The notes: generated by a model from the sequence alone, not told the origin. DNA of 56,698 nucleotides from Brevibacillus porteri (GCF_003013475.1 NZ_PXZO01000073.1:1-56698), one strand, 5' to 3'. Shown: positions 1 through 9,107, counted from the stretch's first letter. A program made the numbers and translations.

Positions 1-22
1 TCGCCCATGCTGGGCGCACTGC

Positions 23-55
23 AAAAAACCGCTCTGGGCAACCCCAGAACGGTTT
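23..55 (-). terminator. Intrinsic terminator of the C26 peptidase gene
   Basis: Inverted repeat AAACCG...CGGTTT with an inner CTGGG/CCCAG stem. On the minus strand it is followed by a run of T (positions 23-28). It lies just beyond the stop of the minus-strand gene at 70. Confidence 0.8.
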
Positions 56-69
56 CTCTCATTTCTATT

Positions 70-807
70 CTATTTAGTCGCTTGCAGCTTCAACTGCTTT
101 ACCCGGGCAACAAATGCCTGGGCAATCTTCAACATGTCGTCGTCGTGTGCCCACATCCGTTCTGGATGCCACTGTACACCTACATGTAGCCCGTCGAGGC
201 TTTCCATCGCCTCAATCACACCATCAGCCGCGCATCCTGTGACTTTGAAGCCCGGTGCTATGTCTTTGACTGCTTGGTGGTGGGAGGTGTTCACGAGCAC
301 CTCTGTCTTTCCGAGGGCATCCGCTACAAAGCCAGGCTGCAGCGTAATCTTATGCGCCCCGTATTGCCGTGAACCCTTCTGCGCATGCTGTAATGCTCCT
401 GGTACTTGACTCGGGATATCTTGAATGAGGGTGCCGCCACACGCCACATTCAAAATTTGCATCCCGCGACAAATGCCCAGGATTGGCTTTTTCAGCTCCA
501 GCGCAATCTTGATAATCTCAAGCTCTGTGATGTCTCTTTCGTAATTGATATCGCCCAGCCCTTGCAGCGGGTCTTCGCCGTACAAATGCGGCGACGGATC
601 TTCACCACCGGACAAAATCAAGCCGTCCAGGGATTCGATCATCTCACGAAACGGAGCTTCCTGAATCGTCAGCAGTGGCAAGATCAGTGGAGTACCGCCA
701 CTGCGCGCAATTCCGTTCACATAGCCTGAACCTACATAGAAAAACTGGTCGAGATCGTTCTTCGGAAAATACATTTTCGTACATGCCACACCAATGATCG
801 GACGCAC
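70..807 (-). CDS. Gamma-glutamyl-gamma-aminobutyrate hydrolase family (peptidase C26) protein
   Basis: Class I glutamine amidotransferase fold of the PuuD type, predicted to hydrolyse gamma-glutamyl amide bonds in the cytoplasm. The nucleophile elbow GICRGMQ places Cys at about residue 113, and the HPE motif (VQWHPER) supplies His and Glu near 214 and 216. A GTG at 828 is also open, but an AAGGAG lies 8 bases before the GTG at 807, so 807 (245 aa, starting MRPIIGVAC) is the better start. It lies only a few bases after the stop of the oligopeptide-binding lipoprotein gene, so the two may be cotranscribed. The family is clear; the substrate (gamma-glutamyl-GABA or another gamma-glutamyl compound) is inference. 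Confidence 0.88.
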   Translation of the reverse strand: MRPIIGVACTKMYFPKNDLDQFFYVGSGYVNGIARSGGTPLILPLLTIQEAPFREMIESLDGLILSGGEDPSPHLYGEDPLQGLGDINYERDITELEIIKIALELKKPILGICRGMQILNVACGGTLIQDIPSQVPGALQHAQKGSRQYGAHKITLQPGFVADALGKTEVLVNTSHHQAVKDIAPGFKVTGCAADGVIEAMESLDGLHVGVQWHPERMWAHDDDMLKIAQAFVARVKQLKLQATK

Positions 808-834
808 GCCAGTCACTCCTTCATACACTCATGA

Positions 835-2475
835 TTACTTTTGATTGGAAGCGTACTTGAAGTCGATGAACCCGAGTGCATCTACCACCACATCTTTTAC
901 GCTATCCTGCTTCACCCACGCATAGGTGAAATAGTAGATTGGCAACGCAGGCATTTCATCCATGACGATTTGTTCAGCTTTCTTGAGGATTTCCTTACGC
1001 TTCGCTACATCCCCTTCTTTGGCAGATTGCGCGAGCAAATCGAGGAACTCCTTGTTTTCCCATTTGGATGTATTCAGTCCACCCTTGAAGACTTCCAGGA
1101 AGTTAATCGGATCGTTGAAATCGCCAATCCAGCTTCCACGACCGATTGTGAAGTTTCCTTGCTTCATGTCCTCGCGGTGAACCTTGTTCTCTTTGTTAAC
1201 CAGTTTGACTTCGATGCCAAATGCTTTGCGCCATTGATCCTGAATGACTGTCGCAATACGTGAATTGACCTCTGACGTATTGTATGCAATCGTGATCGGT
1301 GGCAACTCTTTGATCCCCGCTTCTTGCATGCCTTCTGCCAAGAGCTTCTTCGCGGTCTCTACATTGCCGTCTTTGATGTATCCCTCTGGTGTGAGTGCCA
1401 TGGTTGGTGGGAGAATCCCCGTCGCTGGCGTGCTCTTGTATGGTACGACATTATCGGAGATTTCCTGACGATTGACTGCCGTAGCAAACGCCTGACGAAT
1501 CTTTTTGTTGTCAAACGGCTTTTGCGTCGTATTGAAAATGTACCAGTACGTACCGGCTGTCGCTTGAGCTTGCATCTTTCCAGATTCTTTCAGAGCATCC
1601 AGCGCATCCAGTGGCAAATCGCCCAGTGGTGAGCCTGCCCAATCCAGGTCACCTTTTTCAAACATCGACAGCTCCGTATTGGCATCCTCGATCATGTTCA
1701 AGGTCAGCGTGGACAATTTGACAGCGTCCTTATCCCAGTAAGAATCGCTCTTCTCGAATTCGATCTTTGATTTGTGCTCCCAATTTTTCAAGGTGAATGG
1801 CCCGTTTGTCATGTACGTCTCTGGCTTAGAAGCCCACTCTTTGTTGCCCTCAACCGCTTTTTTGTTAACCGGGAAATAGGTGACAGATGCAACCAGTTCC
1901 GGGAAAAACGGCGCAGGGTTTTCCAGTGTAACAACCAATGTCTTGTCGTCGGTTGCCTTCACACCGACATCTTCGGCTTTTGCCTTGTTGGCGTTAAAGG
2001 CTTGCCCATTTTTCAAATAGTACATCTGGTACGCGTAACCGGATGCGGTTTTCGGGTCAAGAACCCGTTTCCATGCGTACTCGAAGTCATGAGCGGTAAC
2101 CGGATCTCCATTGGTCCATTTGGAGTCCCGCAGATGGAAGGTGTACGTGAGACCATCAGCGGAAACCTCGTACTTCTCTGCGACCGCCTCTTTCAGCTCG
2201 CCTTTTTCATTCAAGCGCAGGAGGCCATCAAATGCTGCACGGGCAACAGACATCGAAGGGATATCTTCTGCCAGTCCAGGGTCGATCGTGCTTGGCTCAC
2301 CAGAATTCAGGTTGACCTGCATCGTTTGAGGGGCGCTACTCTGCTCCTGCTTTGCACCTGTCGTCTCCCCCGTGGTGCTTGCTTGCGGTGTTCCACAACC
2401 AGCGAACGCTAAACTGGTTAATAGAACAGCACAAAATGATAGTTTCTTCCACTTTTGCAACAGCAAAACCCCCAT
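835..2475 (-). CDS. Oligopeptide ABC transporter substrate-binding lipoprotein (OppA/DppE type)
   Basis: Extracellular solute-binding protein of family 5 (546 aa, normal for OppA). The N-terminus is a lipoprotein signal with lipobox AFAG-Cys27, so it is predicted to be anchored to the outer face of the membrane. The DGLTYTFHLRD and TAHDFEYAWKR segments are typical of peptide binders. No permease or ATPase genes adjoin it, so it must work with a transporter encoded elsewhere or as an orphan receptor. The ATG at 2475 lacks a good ribosome binding site; a GGGGG before in-frame TTG codons at about 2460-2466 suggests translation may begin a few codons later. Confidence 0.93.
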   Translation of the reverse strand: MGVLLLQKWKKLSFCAVLLTSLAFAGCGTPQASTTGETTGAKQEQSSAPQTMQVNLNSGEPSTIDPGLAEDIPSMSVARAAFDGLLRLNEKGELKEAVAEKYEVSADGLTYTFHLRDSKWTNGDPVTAHDFEYAWKRVLDPKTASGYAYQMYYLKNGQAFNANKAKAEDVGVKATDDKTLVVTLENPAPFFPELVASVTYFPVNKKAVEGNKEWASKPETYMTNGPFTLKNWEHKSKIEFEKSDSYWDKDAVKLSTLTLNMIEDANTELSMFEKGDLDWAGSPLGDLPLDALDALKESGKMQAQATAGTYWYIFNTTQKPFDNKKIRQAFATAVNRQEISDNVVPYKSTPATGILPPTMALTPEGYIKDGNVETAKKLLAEGMQEAGIKELPPITIAYNTSEVNSRIATVIQDQWRKAFGIEVKLVNKENKVHREDMKQGNFTIGRGSWIGDFNDPINFLEVFKGGLNTSKWENKEFLDLLAQSAKEGDVAKRKEILKKAEQIVMDEMPALPIYYFTYAWVKQDSVKDVVVDALGFIDFKYASNQK

Positions 2476-2492
2476 CTTAGGAATAATTCTTC

Positions 2493-2522
2493 TTGATTGT
2501 TAGGAGCATGACTAAATAATAT
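2493..2522 (+). promoter_or_regulatory. Candidate SigA-type promoter for the beta-lactamase-like gene
   Basis: TTGATT (2493-2498) and TAATAT (2517-2522) separated by 18 bases, in the divergent gap upstream of the gene starting at 2572. Judged by eye only. Confidence 0.4.
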
Positions 2523-2571
2523 TATCTTGAGAAAATTTTGTCTACATCGAAACAAAAGGAGATGGGTCTAC

Positions 2572-3384
2572 ATGTTATCCAGTCTTTTTGCCCAAATATC
2601 CAGCCTGATCAAGGACGCTGGAGGGGAATGGGGAATCTTTTTCGAAGATTTGCGAACCGGTGAAACCTTATCCATCAACGAAGATCAACGCTTTTATGCA
2701 GCCAGTGTGATCAAAGTCCCGATCATGACAGCTGTTTTTGCAGAGGCGTACGCAGGCAAGTTTGCCTTAGAGGACAAAATCAAGCTGCGTGCAGAGGATC
2801 TCGTTGGCGGTGCAGGTGTTCTTCAGCATATGACTCCCGGCACTGAATTTACGATTCGCGATCTGGTTACCCTGATGATCATCCAAAGCGACAATACAGC
2901 AACGAACATAATGATTGATCTCGTCGGAACAGAGAGCATTCGCAACGCGATGCAAAAAACAGAAATGACAAACAGTCACTTCTACAATAAGCTCATGGTC
3001 ATCCCAGCCGAATTAGAAGGATACAATGAGGTGACGGCAAAAGACATGGGAAGCCACCTCCGATACTTGGCAACAGGAAAAGTGATCTCCTACGACAGCT
3101 GTTTGAAAATGGTCGCCATCTTGAAGACTCAGCAGCACCGTGACCGCATCCCTTTCCTTTTGCCTGACCCAGACGGTGATGTGATCGGGATGATTCCGAA
3201 ATGGGAAATCGCCAACAAGACTGGCTCTGTGACCAAAATCACGCATGATGTCGGCATCCTCTACATCGGTTCTCATGCTGTCACCTTGTCCATTTTAAAC
3301 AAGGGACTCGAGCAAAAGGATGCTGCCGACGTCATGGCGCAAATCGGCAATCTCGTTTATCACGTATATAGTCAGAAAGCATAA
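2572..3384 (+). CDS. Class A beta-lactamase-related serine hydrolase
   Basis: Penicillin-recognising serine hydrolase of 270 aa. All three active-site signatures are visible: SxxK (SVIK, Ser45/Lys48), SDN (106-108) and KTG (216-218). The ATG at 2572 is preceded by AAAGGAG; the TTG at 2527 is not. With this start there is no signal peptide, unusual for an enzyme acting on the wall or exported beta-lactams. The omega-loop region (PAELEGYNEVTAKDMG) is short and lacks a clear ExxLN motif, so the deacylating Glu of true class A enzymes may be absent or displaced. It could be a cytoplasmic esterase or amidase rather than a resistance enzyme. It is divergent from the oligopeptide-binding gene and ends at its own terminator. 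Confidence 0.85.
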   Translation: MLSSLFAQISSLIKDAGGEWGIFFEDLRTGETLSINEDQRFYAASVIKVPIMTAVFAEAYAGKFALEDKIKLRAEDLVGGAGVLQHMTPGTEFTIRDLVTLMIIQSDNTATNIMIDLVGTESIRNAMQKTEMTNSHFYNKLMVIPAELEGYNEVTAKDMGSHLRYLATGKVISYDSCLKMVAILKTQQHRDRIPFLLPDPDGDVIGMIPKWEIANKTGSVTKITHDVGILYIGSHAVTLSILNKGLEQKDAADVMAQIGNLVYHVYSQKA

Positions 3385-3392
3385 TCCATGTG

Positions 3393-3422
3393 GCCTGCCA
3401 TCTCCATTGGCGGGCTTTTTTC
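3393..3422 (+). terminator. Intrinsic terminator after the beta-lactamase-like gene
   Basis: GCCTGCCA / TTGGCGGGC stem followed by TTTTTTCT. Confidence 0.75.
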
Positions 3423-3440
3423 TATGTAACTTTGCATGAG

Positions 3441-3483
3441 AAAAAACAAGCAGGCATTCCTTTCTCCAAGGAACACCCGCTCG
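3441..3483 (-). terminator. Intrinsic terminator of the flavoprotein gene
   Basis: On the minus strand AGCGGGTGTTCCTT pairs with AAGGAATGCCTGCTT and is followed by a T run (3441-3446). Confidence 0.75.
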
Positions 3484-3491
3484 TCATCGAC

Positions 3492-4793
3492 TTATTCTTT
3501 TTCCAAAATCAGCTTGGCAACGTTCATCGCGCTAGAGAAAGACAGCTCAGACAGCTGACCTTGTCCTTCACACCAGTCACCCGCGAAGAACAGGTTGCGG
3601 TAATCTGGCATGAAAATCGGCATTGGCTTCTGATTCATGGTCCACTTGATCTCCTGTACGACTGCACGAGCAGAAACGCGCGGCACAACCAGTTGCTCAC
3701 GCCAGCCTGGGAAATGCTTGTCATACAGGTTTTCAATCTCTTGTTTGCGGATTTCGGCCGCTTCCTTGTTCCCTACTTCATCCTGACGCATGTAAGCAGT
3801 CGCCTGCAGCAGCTGCCCGCCTTCAGGTACACAAGTACGGTCATAATACGAAATATCGGTAATGAAAATATTGTTTGCTTTTTCGTAGATGTACGAGTAC
3901 GGTACGTCAATTCGCTCTTTCAAGCCAATGTCATACACCATAACAACCGTTGGCTCGTATTCAGCATGCTGTGCAACCGCATGCTCCAGGCGCGTCTCCG
4001 CAAAGACCTTCGCCATCTCCTTCGGCGGAATACAGCAAATAAATTCATCCGCCGTAAATTCGCCCTCCGGTGTCACCACTCCAACCACACGATCATTCTC
4101 TACTTGGAACTTCTCTACTTTGGTTTTGATCAGAATCGTACCTTGATTTGCTTCAATGATACGTACGAATTCATTGATCAACGCTTGCCAACCACCACCG
4201 ATATACGCTACCGGTTTATTCGTTGTAAACAAACGACTGTAGTACGCAAAGAATACGTCAGAAGGAATCTTTTCAGGCTCACGTGTGAAGAAGTTAGAAG
4301 ATGCAAGCGTCAACATCATTTCTCGCACTTCTTCGTTGACTTGCTTTTTCTCCATCCACTTTTGAATCGACATATGTGGATGGCCTTTCTCCATTTTTAG
4401 CATCGTTTTCAAAATCTCAAACGTGAACAATACTTTGTCCATGCCTTTTAAGAGCTTCGTTTGGAAAAGTCCTTGTACATTCGCCGGAACTGCAGTCAGA
4501 TCGCTACCAATATCGTACTTGGCTTTCGTCGGATTGAAATCCTGCCAATCGATGTTCAGACCCAATTCTTTTTCAAACGTTCTCAAAACGGAGCTGTCGC
4601 GAGCATAAATGGCGTGGGCACCGAAGTTGAAGTTAAATCCTTTGATCTTCAGTGTAACGGCACGTCCACCCAATTGACCGCGTTCCAAAACTGCAACTTT
4701 TTTGCCTTTCGACGACAGGTAGGCGGCACTGGAAAGACCAGCAAGTCCCCCACCTACAATAACAACGTCATAGTGATTGGTTGTCATACACAA
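3492..4793 (-). CDS. FAD-dependent oxidoreductase (phytoene desaturase/amine oxidase superfamily)
   Basis: 433 aa. The N-terminal Rossmann motif VIVGGGLAGLSSAAYLSSKGKKV, followed by an acidic residue and GGRA, is the classic FAD-binding signature of NAD(P)/FAD-dependent amine oxidases and carotenoid desaturases. The C-terminal FAGDWCEGQG segment is the second FAD-contacting motif. There are no transmembrane segments. It stands alone between terminators with no carotenoid or polyamine genes nearby, so the substrate cannot be assigned. Cytoplasmic localisation is expected. Confidence 0.88.
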   Translation of the reverse strand: MCMTTNHYDVVIVGGGLAGLSSAAYLSSKGKKVAVLERGQLGGRAVTLKIKGFNFNFGAHAIYARDSSVLRTFEKELGLNIDWQDFNPTKAKYDIGSDLTAVPANVQGLFQTKLLKGMDKVLFTFEILKTMLKMEKGHPHMSIQKWMEKKQVNEEVREMMLTLASSNFFTREPEKIPSDVFFAYYSRLFTTNKPVAYIGGGWQALINEFVRIIEANQGTILIKTKVEKFQVENDRVVGVVTPEGEFTADEFICCIPPKEMAKVFAETRLEHAVAQHAEYEPTVVMVYDIGLKERIDVPYSYIYEKANNIFITDISYYDRTCVPEGGQLLQATAYMRQDEVGNKEAAEIRKQEIENLYDKHFPGWREQLVVPRVSARAVVQEIKWTMNQKPMPIFMPDYRNLFFAGDWCEGQGQLSELSFSSAMNVAKLILEKE

Positions 4794-5002
4794 TCTCCCC
4801 TACGCACTAGCGATGTTGAATACATAAGCTAAACCCTATCCTAGTCTAAGGGATGGATAAGGTGGAAGTCAACTATTATTGGACTGTGTCTATTTTTATA
4901 CTGACTTATACCAATATTTACCTAATGAACCAACTTGTTTACCGCTCTTCTTGAAGCAGTATGCCCCGCTATTCGCCGTATATCCAGCCAATGAAAACAC
5001 GA

Positions 5003-5045
5003 CAAAAAAGCCCTCTATAGCAGTTATCCGCTTGATAGAGGGCTC
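5003..5045 (-). terminator. Intrinsic terminator of the CvfC-like gene
   Basis: AGCCCTCTAT / ATAGAGGGCT stem at 5009-5044; on the minus strand it is followed by CTTTTTTG. Confidence 0.8.
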
Positions 5046-5067
5046 TTGCGCCATTGCAAGCAGCGAA

Positions 5068-6198
5068 TTAATCGTTTCGGCGAGTCATTTGCTGCCAAAC
5101 GGTACCACTAGCCGCCTCGCCGCTTTCAATGCGCTGCACGGCCATTTGGACTTGCAAGCTGACCTCGAACTCGGGATCATTCTGTGCGGCACGCAAAGCG
5201 TCCAAGGCGGTTTCATCCCCCACCTCAAACAAGTAGCGAGCAGCGCGCCAGCGTACCAGCTTGTTTTTATCCTTCAACGCTTCACACATCGGTAGAATCG
5301 CGCGCGTGTCTCCTAAGTCAGACAAGGTATCGCCCGCTGTGCGTCGTACAGAGACGGAATCATCCCGGAGCGCTTCAAACAACAGCGGGAAAACATCATC
5401 GCCGCCGATCATGCCCAGATATACAACCGCCAGCCTGCGAATCGACGGTTTGCCATCACGAAGCGCTTTTTCCAAAACAGGCAAATCCTCTTCGCTAGGC
5501 TCCATTCGATCCAGCACTTCATATCTTTTTTGCCAATCCGGATCATCGAGCATCTCCAGCGTAACGACTTTCTTTTCACGCACGACTGGCTCTGGGGTTT
5601 CCCCGGGACCAAGCGCCATGGCCTGTTCCACGATTTCTTCTACACGACTCTCCGGATAGGAGGCATCGACTTCCAATGCGACCTCTTCACCAATCTCACG
5701 CAAATCGCCGTAACGCACGCCATGCTCGACCCATTTTCGCTCCATGATAAGGTTGGGCGACGCAGAGCCTGCACGCACGGCTGCCTGTCCAAAACGCTCT
5801 GGCAGGGCTGCACGAATCTGTTCTGTTCCCATGGTCACCTTGACCTGCATCGGTACACCGCGGAACATTTGAACGTACACTTGCGCCTCTCCAAATGCCC
5901 CCGCTTCCTCCGCAGACAGGTCAGGAACAGCCGCTCCTCCACCTGCTTGCAAAACCTCGCGGGCGACTGTCAAAATACGCTGCCAGTCTGCATTAGATTT
6001 TCGCTCCAGCGCGAGAAAATCTGCCGTATGAAAAATGGAGGTAACCCCTTCGATCTCCAAGAGCTTGTTCATGAGTTCTGGTGCTTTACTCGCATCTTTC
6101 TTTGTATAGACATGTTGGACCCCATCCGGCAAACGCTCGTCTACATTCAGCTTCATGACGTTTGGACTCGGCGTCGGTTCGATGGACAACAGTTTCAT
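5068..6198 (-). CDS. CvfC/YpgR-like protein: Nfu N-terminal domain plus HEAT repeats
   Basis: 376 aa. Residues 1 to about 85 match the Nfu/NifU N-terminal domain (SIEPTPSPNVMKLNVDERL, then an alpha/beta segment ending FHTADFLALERK). After a Gly-rich linker and a middle domain, residues from about 225 carry HEAT or PBS-lyase-type repeats (LEKALRDGKPSIRRLAVVYLG, LFEALRDDSVSVRRTAGDTL, MCEALKDKNKLVRWRAARYL). This architecture is that of Staphylococcus conserved virulence factor C and B. subtilis YpgR. The FeS-scaffold cysteines of the Nfu C-domain are not present. A role as adaptor or scaffold is inference. Confidence 0.85.
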   Translation of the reverse strand: MKLLSIEPTPSPNVMKLNVDERLPDGVQHVYTKKDASKAPELMNKLLEIEGVTSIFHTADFLALERKSNADWQRILTVAREVLQAGGGAAVPDLSAEEAGAFGEAQVYVQMFRGVPMQVKVTMGTEQIRAALPERFGQAAVRAGSASPNLIMERKWVEHGVRYGDLREIGEEVALEVDASYPESRVEEIVEQAMALGPGETPEPVVREKKVVTLEMLDDPDWQKRYEVLDRMEPSEEDLPVLEKALRDGKPSIRRLAVVYLGMIGGDDVFPLLFEALRDDSVSVRRTAGDTLSDLGDTRAILPMCEALKDKNKLVRWRAARYLFEVGDETALDALRAAQNDPEFEVSLQVQMAVQRIESGEAASGTVWQQMTRRND

Positions 6199-6300
6199 AT
6201 TGAGTCACTCCTTTTTACAGCACACTTGCTTTCTCTTCTATCGTAGCATGTATCCTGATACGTTTTCCAACCCGAGAGATAGGGAAAAGCAGTTTGCCCA

Positions 6301-7161
6301 CTACAACGCCAGCTTGTAGTAATCATTGGCCGACTTTACGAAAAAGCCGCATGATTCATACAGTCCCAAAGCATTGCTGTTTTCACAGGCTACCTCCAGT
6401 GATACGTTCTGGTATCCTTCTTTCCCCAGCATCTCGATCGTTTGTGCCAATGCCTGGCGTCCATATCCTTTCCCTTGGTAATCCGGGTGGACACAAAACC
6501 CATAAATAAACGCCTTGCCCTCATCCTTGTTCACGCTTATTTTGCCAATGGCCTTATCATCGACAATCATCAAATGTGTGGTGGCCTTGGGATCACCCGC
6601 CATGTTTTCGGCCATTTCCCTCGCGCGTTCTTCCTCCATTTGAAAACCATGGACGTTCAGCCAAATCAACGTTTCGTAGTCACTGGCGATCTCCGGTCGA
6701 AGCAGCACCTTTCCAGAAACCGTTGCTCTTTGCTTCTCTCCCAAATCCATCCAATATTCCGAGAATTGATATTCCCCACCGATTCGCTCCATAGATGACT
6801 TACCGTTTTCTGAATCTCGCTGAACGATAAACAACTGCGCCGGAATGCCTCTTCGTCTGCATGCATCTGCGGCTTGTGCTTGCAACGCTGTGAATATGCC
6901 TTTTCTTCTGTAGGCTGGGTGGACCATGCCGCTCACTTCTGCCTCACCGCCATGAAACACGTAGAGCCCCAGAAAGCCAACCAGCTTTCCATCTGCATAA
7001 CATACAAAATCTTCTTCATGCTCTCCCGAACGCTTTTCCAGCATACTCGGGTTTACTTTGAGATCAATCCCATCCTGCTCATTGCAAATCCCAACCAATT
7101 CTTTAATTTGTGCCAGTTCCTCTGAGGTGAGTGTTTTTCTTGCCGTGATCGTATACGTCAT
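6301..7161 (-). CDS. Double-domain GNAT N-acetyltransferase
   Basis: 286 aa with two GNAT folds. The first has the acetyl-CoA loop VHPAYRRKGIFTAL (near 83) and the second VHPDYQGKGYGRQAL (near 222), followed by LEVACENSNALGLYESCGF, the usual C-terminal beta-bulge/Tyr motif. Both R/Q-x-x-G-x-G/A loops look intact enough to bind CoA, although in such tandem enzymes usually one domain is catalytic. The ATG at 7161 follows AAAGGG. The acceptor substrate is unknown. It lies 22 bases after the DUF4931 gene, in the same direction. Confidence 0.88.
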   Translation of the reverse strand: MTYTITARKTLTSEELAQIKELVGICNEQDGIDLKVNPSMLEKRSGEHEEDFVCYADGKLVGFLGLYVFHGGEAEVSGMVHPAYRRKGIFTALQAQAADACRRRGIPAQLFIVQRDSENGKSSMERIGGEYQFSEYWMDLGEKQRATVSGKVLLRPEIASDYETLIWLNVHGFQMEEERAREMAENMAGDPKATTHLMIVDDKAIGKISVNKDEGKAFIYGFCVHPDYQGKGYGRQALAQTIEMLGKEGYQNVSLEVACENSNALGLYESCGFFVKSANDYYKLAL

Positions 7162-7183
7162 AGCGTAAGCACCCTTTCTATGA

Positions 7184-7942
7184 TTAGAAGTATCGGCGTT
7201 GCAATTCAGCGACCATATCTTCCAAATTATTGGCGACCTGCGGAATAGAATAGCCTACGTAAAGAGGCGAGGTAACAAACCGGGGAACCACTTTGGCGAT
7301 CAGCTTTTCTCCCCAATGGTAGAAGAAAAAATTGTAGCTTTGGTTGCGCGGATTGACATGAGTCAGTATCCAATGTGCTAAAATTTGTAAGTAGTCTGCC
7401 ATTTTCGCCAATCGATCAAAGTCCGATAGAATGACGTTGTATTCAAAAAAACCTGCACGGGGATGCGTAGACAGATTGCATTCAATCCCTGCCTCTTGAT
7501 CGATTGTCATGCCATTAAAATCACTGTCTTTTACCTGATCCAGATAGTTATAGTCATTTAATCCGACGATCTGCATGTGCGGATGACGGATGCTCCCTCC
7601 GGAATACGGGCCGTGGTTTTTGAAAAACAGAACGGAACGATAAGAGTTGCTTTGCTCCATTTCCAGCCACTTCTCTACCCCGAATGCCAGCAATGCTCGT
7701 ACATGCTCTTTGGAATAGACAGACCAATCCCCTTGGCATTCATCCGTCTCAATCAAAACAGTCTGATGTGTCTCCTCCAGAACAGGGAATTTGTTCATGA
7801 GCCAAATCATGGAGCCCCGCTGCTCCAAAACGTCTGTGAGACTGTTTCGATCACAAAAAGGACAGGCCGTTTCTGTGTTGTTTACACTCACTGGCTTTTT
7901 TCTGCCTATTTGCATGTTAAAGTGCAAGTGCGTCTGCTTCAT
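7184..7942 (-). CDS. DUF4931 / GalT-like HIT superfamily protein
   Basis: 252 aa. An N-terminal CPFC knuckle and a central GGSIRHPHMQIVG motif resemble the zinc site and His-x-His active site of galactose-1-phosphate uridylyltransferases. The family (DUF4931) is uncharacterised. An activity on a nucleotide-sugar or nucleotide phosphate is inference from the fold. The track-level TTG at 7948 is too close to GGAGGG; the ATG at 7942 is 9 bases away and is preferred. The GNAT gene follows directly on the same strand. Confidence 0.78.
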   Translation of the reverse strand: MKQTHLHFNMQIGRKKPVSVNNTETACPFCDRNSLTDVLEQRGSMIWLMNKFPVLEETHQTVLIETDECQGDWSVYSKEHVRALLAFGVEKWLEMEQSNSYRSVLFFKNHGPYSGGSIRHPHMQIVGLNDYNYLDQVKDSDFNGMTIDQEAGIECNLSTHPRAGFFEYNVILSDFDRLAKMADYLQILAHWILTHVNPRNQSYNFFFYHWGEKLIAKVVPRFVTSPLYVGYSIPQVANNLEDMVAELQRRYF

Positions 7943-8143
7943 TCCCAAGTCCCTCCAGTTTGTGCTACTTCCACTTTACACGCATTTCCTGGGAAAATCA
8001 TGACGTTTTTTGCCCAGACGACACTTTTGAAACCTCAATTGGACTGCCTATTTTTCAATGTCTGTGGCGTTTGTTTCTTTTTTTATCTCAAATGTTTTAC
8101 ATACAATGGAAAGCAGTGAAACCTGGAAAGGTGTTGGAATTGG

Positions 8144-8389
8144 ATGGAAAAATCATTTTATTATCCTGTTAGCTGGAGCGAGGCCCAACATTACAAAACG
8201 TTGCTTGATCAAGAAGGAGTCCCTTATGAAATTCAATCCCCGCTCGATTTGCCTGTCTTGGAAGAAGGTAAGCTGGCCATCGTCTTTCCTTCCATTCCTT
8301 TACGGATGTACGTCTGGGTGCGAACCTTGTTCTATCGTGACGGCCTTCGCTATCCGGATACGTTTTCGTTAGATTTCAAACTACATTAA
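8144..8389 (+). CDS. Small protein with DUF2007-like composition, function unknown
   Basis: 81 aa, no signal or membrane segment. It reads FYYPVSWSEAQHYKTLLDQEGVPYEIQSP and then a hydrophobic-aromatic half. The opening resembles small signal-transducing or putative phosphohydrolase-regulating proteins in which 'position in chain' motifs precede 'GIPYEI', but I cannot name the family. The ATG follows GAAAGG at a plausible spacing. Confidence 0.55.
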   Translation: MEKSFYYPVSWSEAQHYKTLLDQEGVPYEIQSPLDLPVLEEGKLAIVFPSIPLRMYVWVRTLFYRDGLRYPDTFSLDFKLH

Positions 8390-8457
8390 TCATGAGAGGA
8401 AAGGGACCGGTATCGTCGGTTTTCATAACATAGTAAGAGCGGCATTTCGTATCGTTT

Positions 8458-8838
8458 ATGGGGGAGGTGAAGAAGCTGCCGTCCTACAACATCCGTATCT
8501 CGATTGCGAGGCTACGTCTCGATCTGTTCGATGGGAACCGACTCATCCGTTCTTATCCTGTTGCCTTGGGCAAAATTGCCACATCGACGCCACGAGGGGA
8601 TTTTACCATCATCAACAAAGTCCCCTATCCGAATTCCTATCCGGGAGGTCCTCTGAGTGTATTCGGAACCATCTGGATGGGACTAAGTAAGCCACACTAC
8701 GGCATTCACGGCACGAACGATCCTTCCTCAATCGGCAAGTATGTATCTCACGGCTGTATTCGCATGTACAATGAGGACGTGAATGCTCTGGCAAAAATCG
8801 TGCCCATTGGTACGCCCGTTCGAATCAGACAGCAATAA
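8458..8838 (+). CDS. L,D-transpeptidase (YkuD family)
   Basis: 126 aa, a minimal catalytic YkuD domain with no signal peptide or LysM domain. The motif HGTNDPSSIG...SHGCIRM holds the catalytic His and Cys (about residues 83 and 101). The enzyme makes 3-3 cross-links in peptidoglycan or attaches substrates to it; family members without an obvious signal are common in spore formers and can be spore associated (inference). The ATG at 8458 has no ribosome binding site, whereas GGGGGAGG lies 8 bases before a CTG at 8476, so the true start may be CTG 8476. Confidence 0.9.
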   Translation: MGEVKKLPSYNIRISIARLRLDLFDGNRLIRSYPVALGKIATSTPRGDFTIINKVPYPNSYPGGPLSVFGTIWMGLSKPHYGIHGTNDPSSIGKYVSHGCIRMYNEDVNALAKIVPIGTPVRIRQQ

Positions 8839-8848
8839 ATAAACATGC

Positions 8849-8887
8849 AAAGACCCGCCTCTCTTAAACCAAGGGCGGGTCTTCTTT
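8849..8887. terminator. Bidirectional intrinsic terminator
   Basis: AAGACCCGCC / GGCGGGTCTT stem (8849-8883) between convergent genes; CTTCTTT on the plus side. Confidence 0.75.
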
Positions 8888-9107
8888 ACATAAGATGAGT
8901 CTTTTTCGTTCTTTCTGCTTCCGTTTCATCCGCTTCCAAGAATATAAGATATCTTCTTGCTTGCTTGTACATGATCGATAACGTCATTTCCCTGATCTTG
9001 TTCATGATCACTTCTTTATCCTCTGGATGCACTTCGGAAGAGAGCTGTTGTTCTTGTAGCTCTAGGTAAGACATCACCCATTCCGGGTCTAACTTATAGG
9101 CAGGCAA
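8886..9107 (-). CDS. Small helical protein, unknown function
   Basis: 73 aa, mostly charged and helical (DPEWVMSYLELQEQQLSSE...VIMNKIREMTLSIMYKQARRYLIFLEADE). The TTG start at 9107 has AGAGGAG 9 bases upstream. No family is recognised. It stands alone between terminator and ABC-F gene. Confidence 0.55.
   Translation of the reverse strand: MPAYKLDPEWVMSYLELQEQQLSSEVHPEDKEVIMNKIREMTLSIMYKQARRYLIFLEADETEAERTKKTHLM

Noticed and set aside
3390..4400. Long plus-strand ORF opposite the flavoprotein gene
   Set aside because: Antisense shadow: no ribosome binding site, no domain, and the minus-strand frame has clear FAD motifs.
5530..6246. Long plus-strand ORF opposite the CvfC-like gene
   Set aside because: Antisense shadow with no protein-like features.
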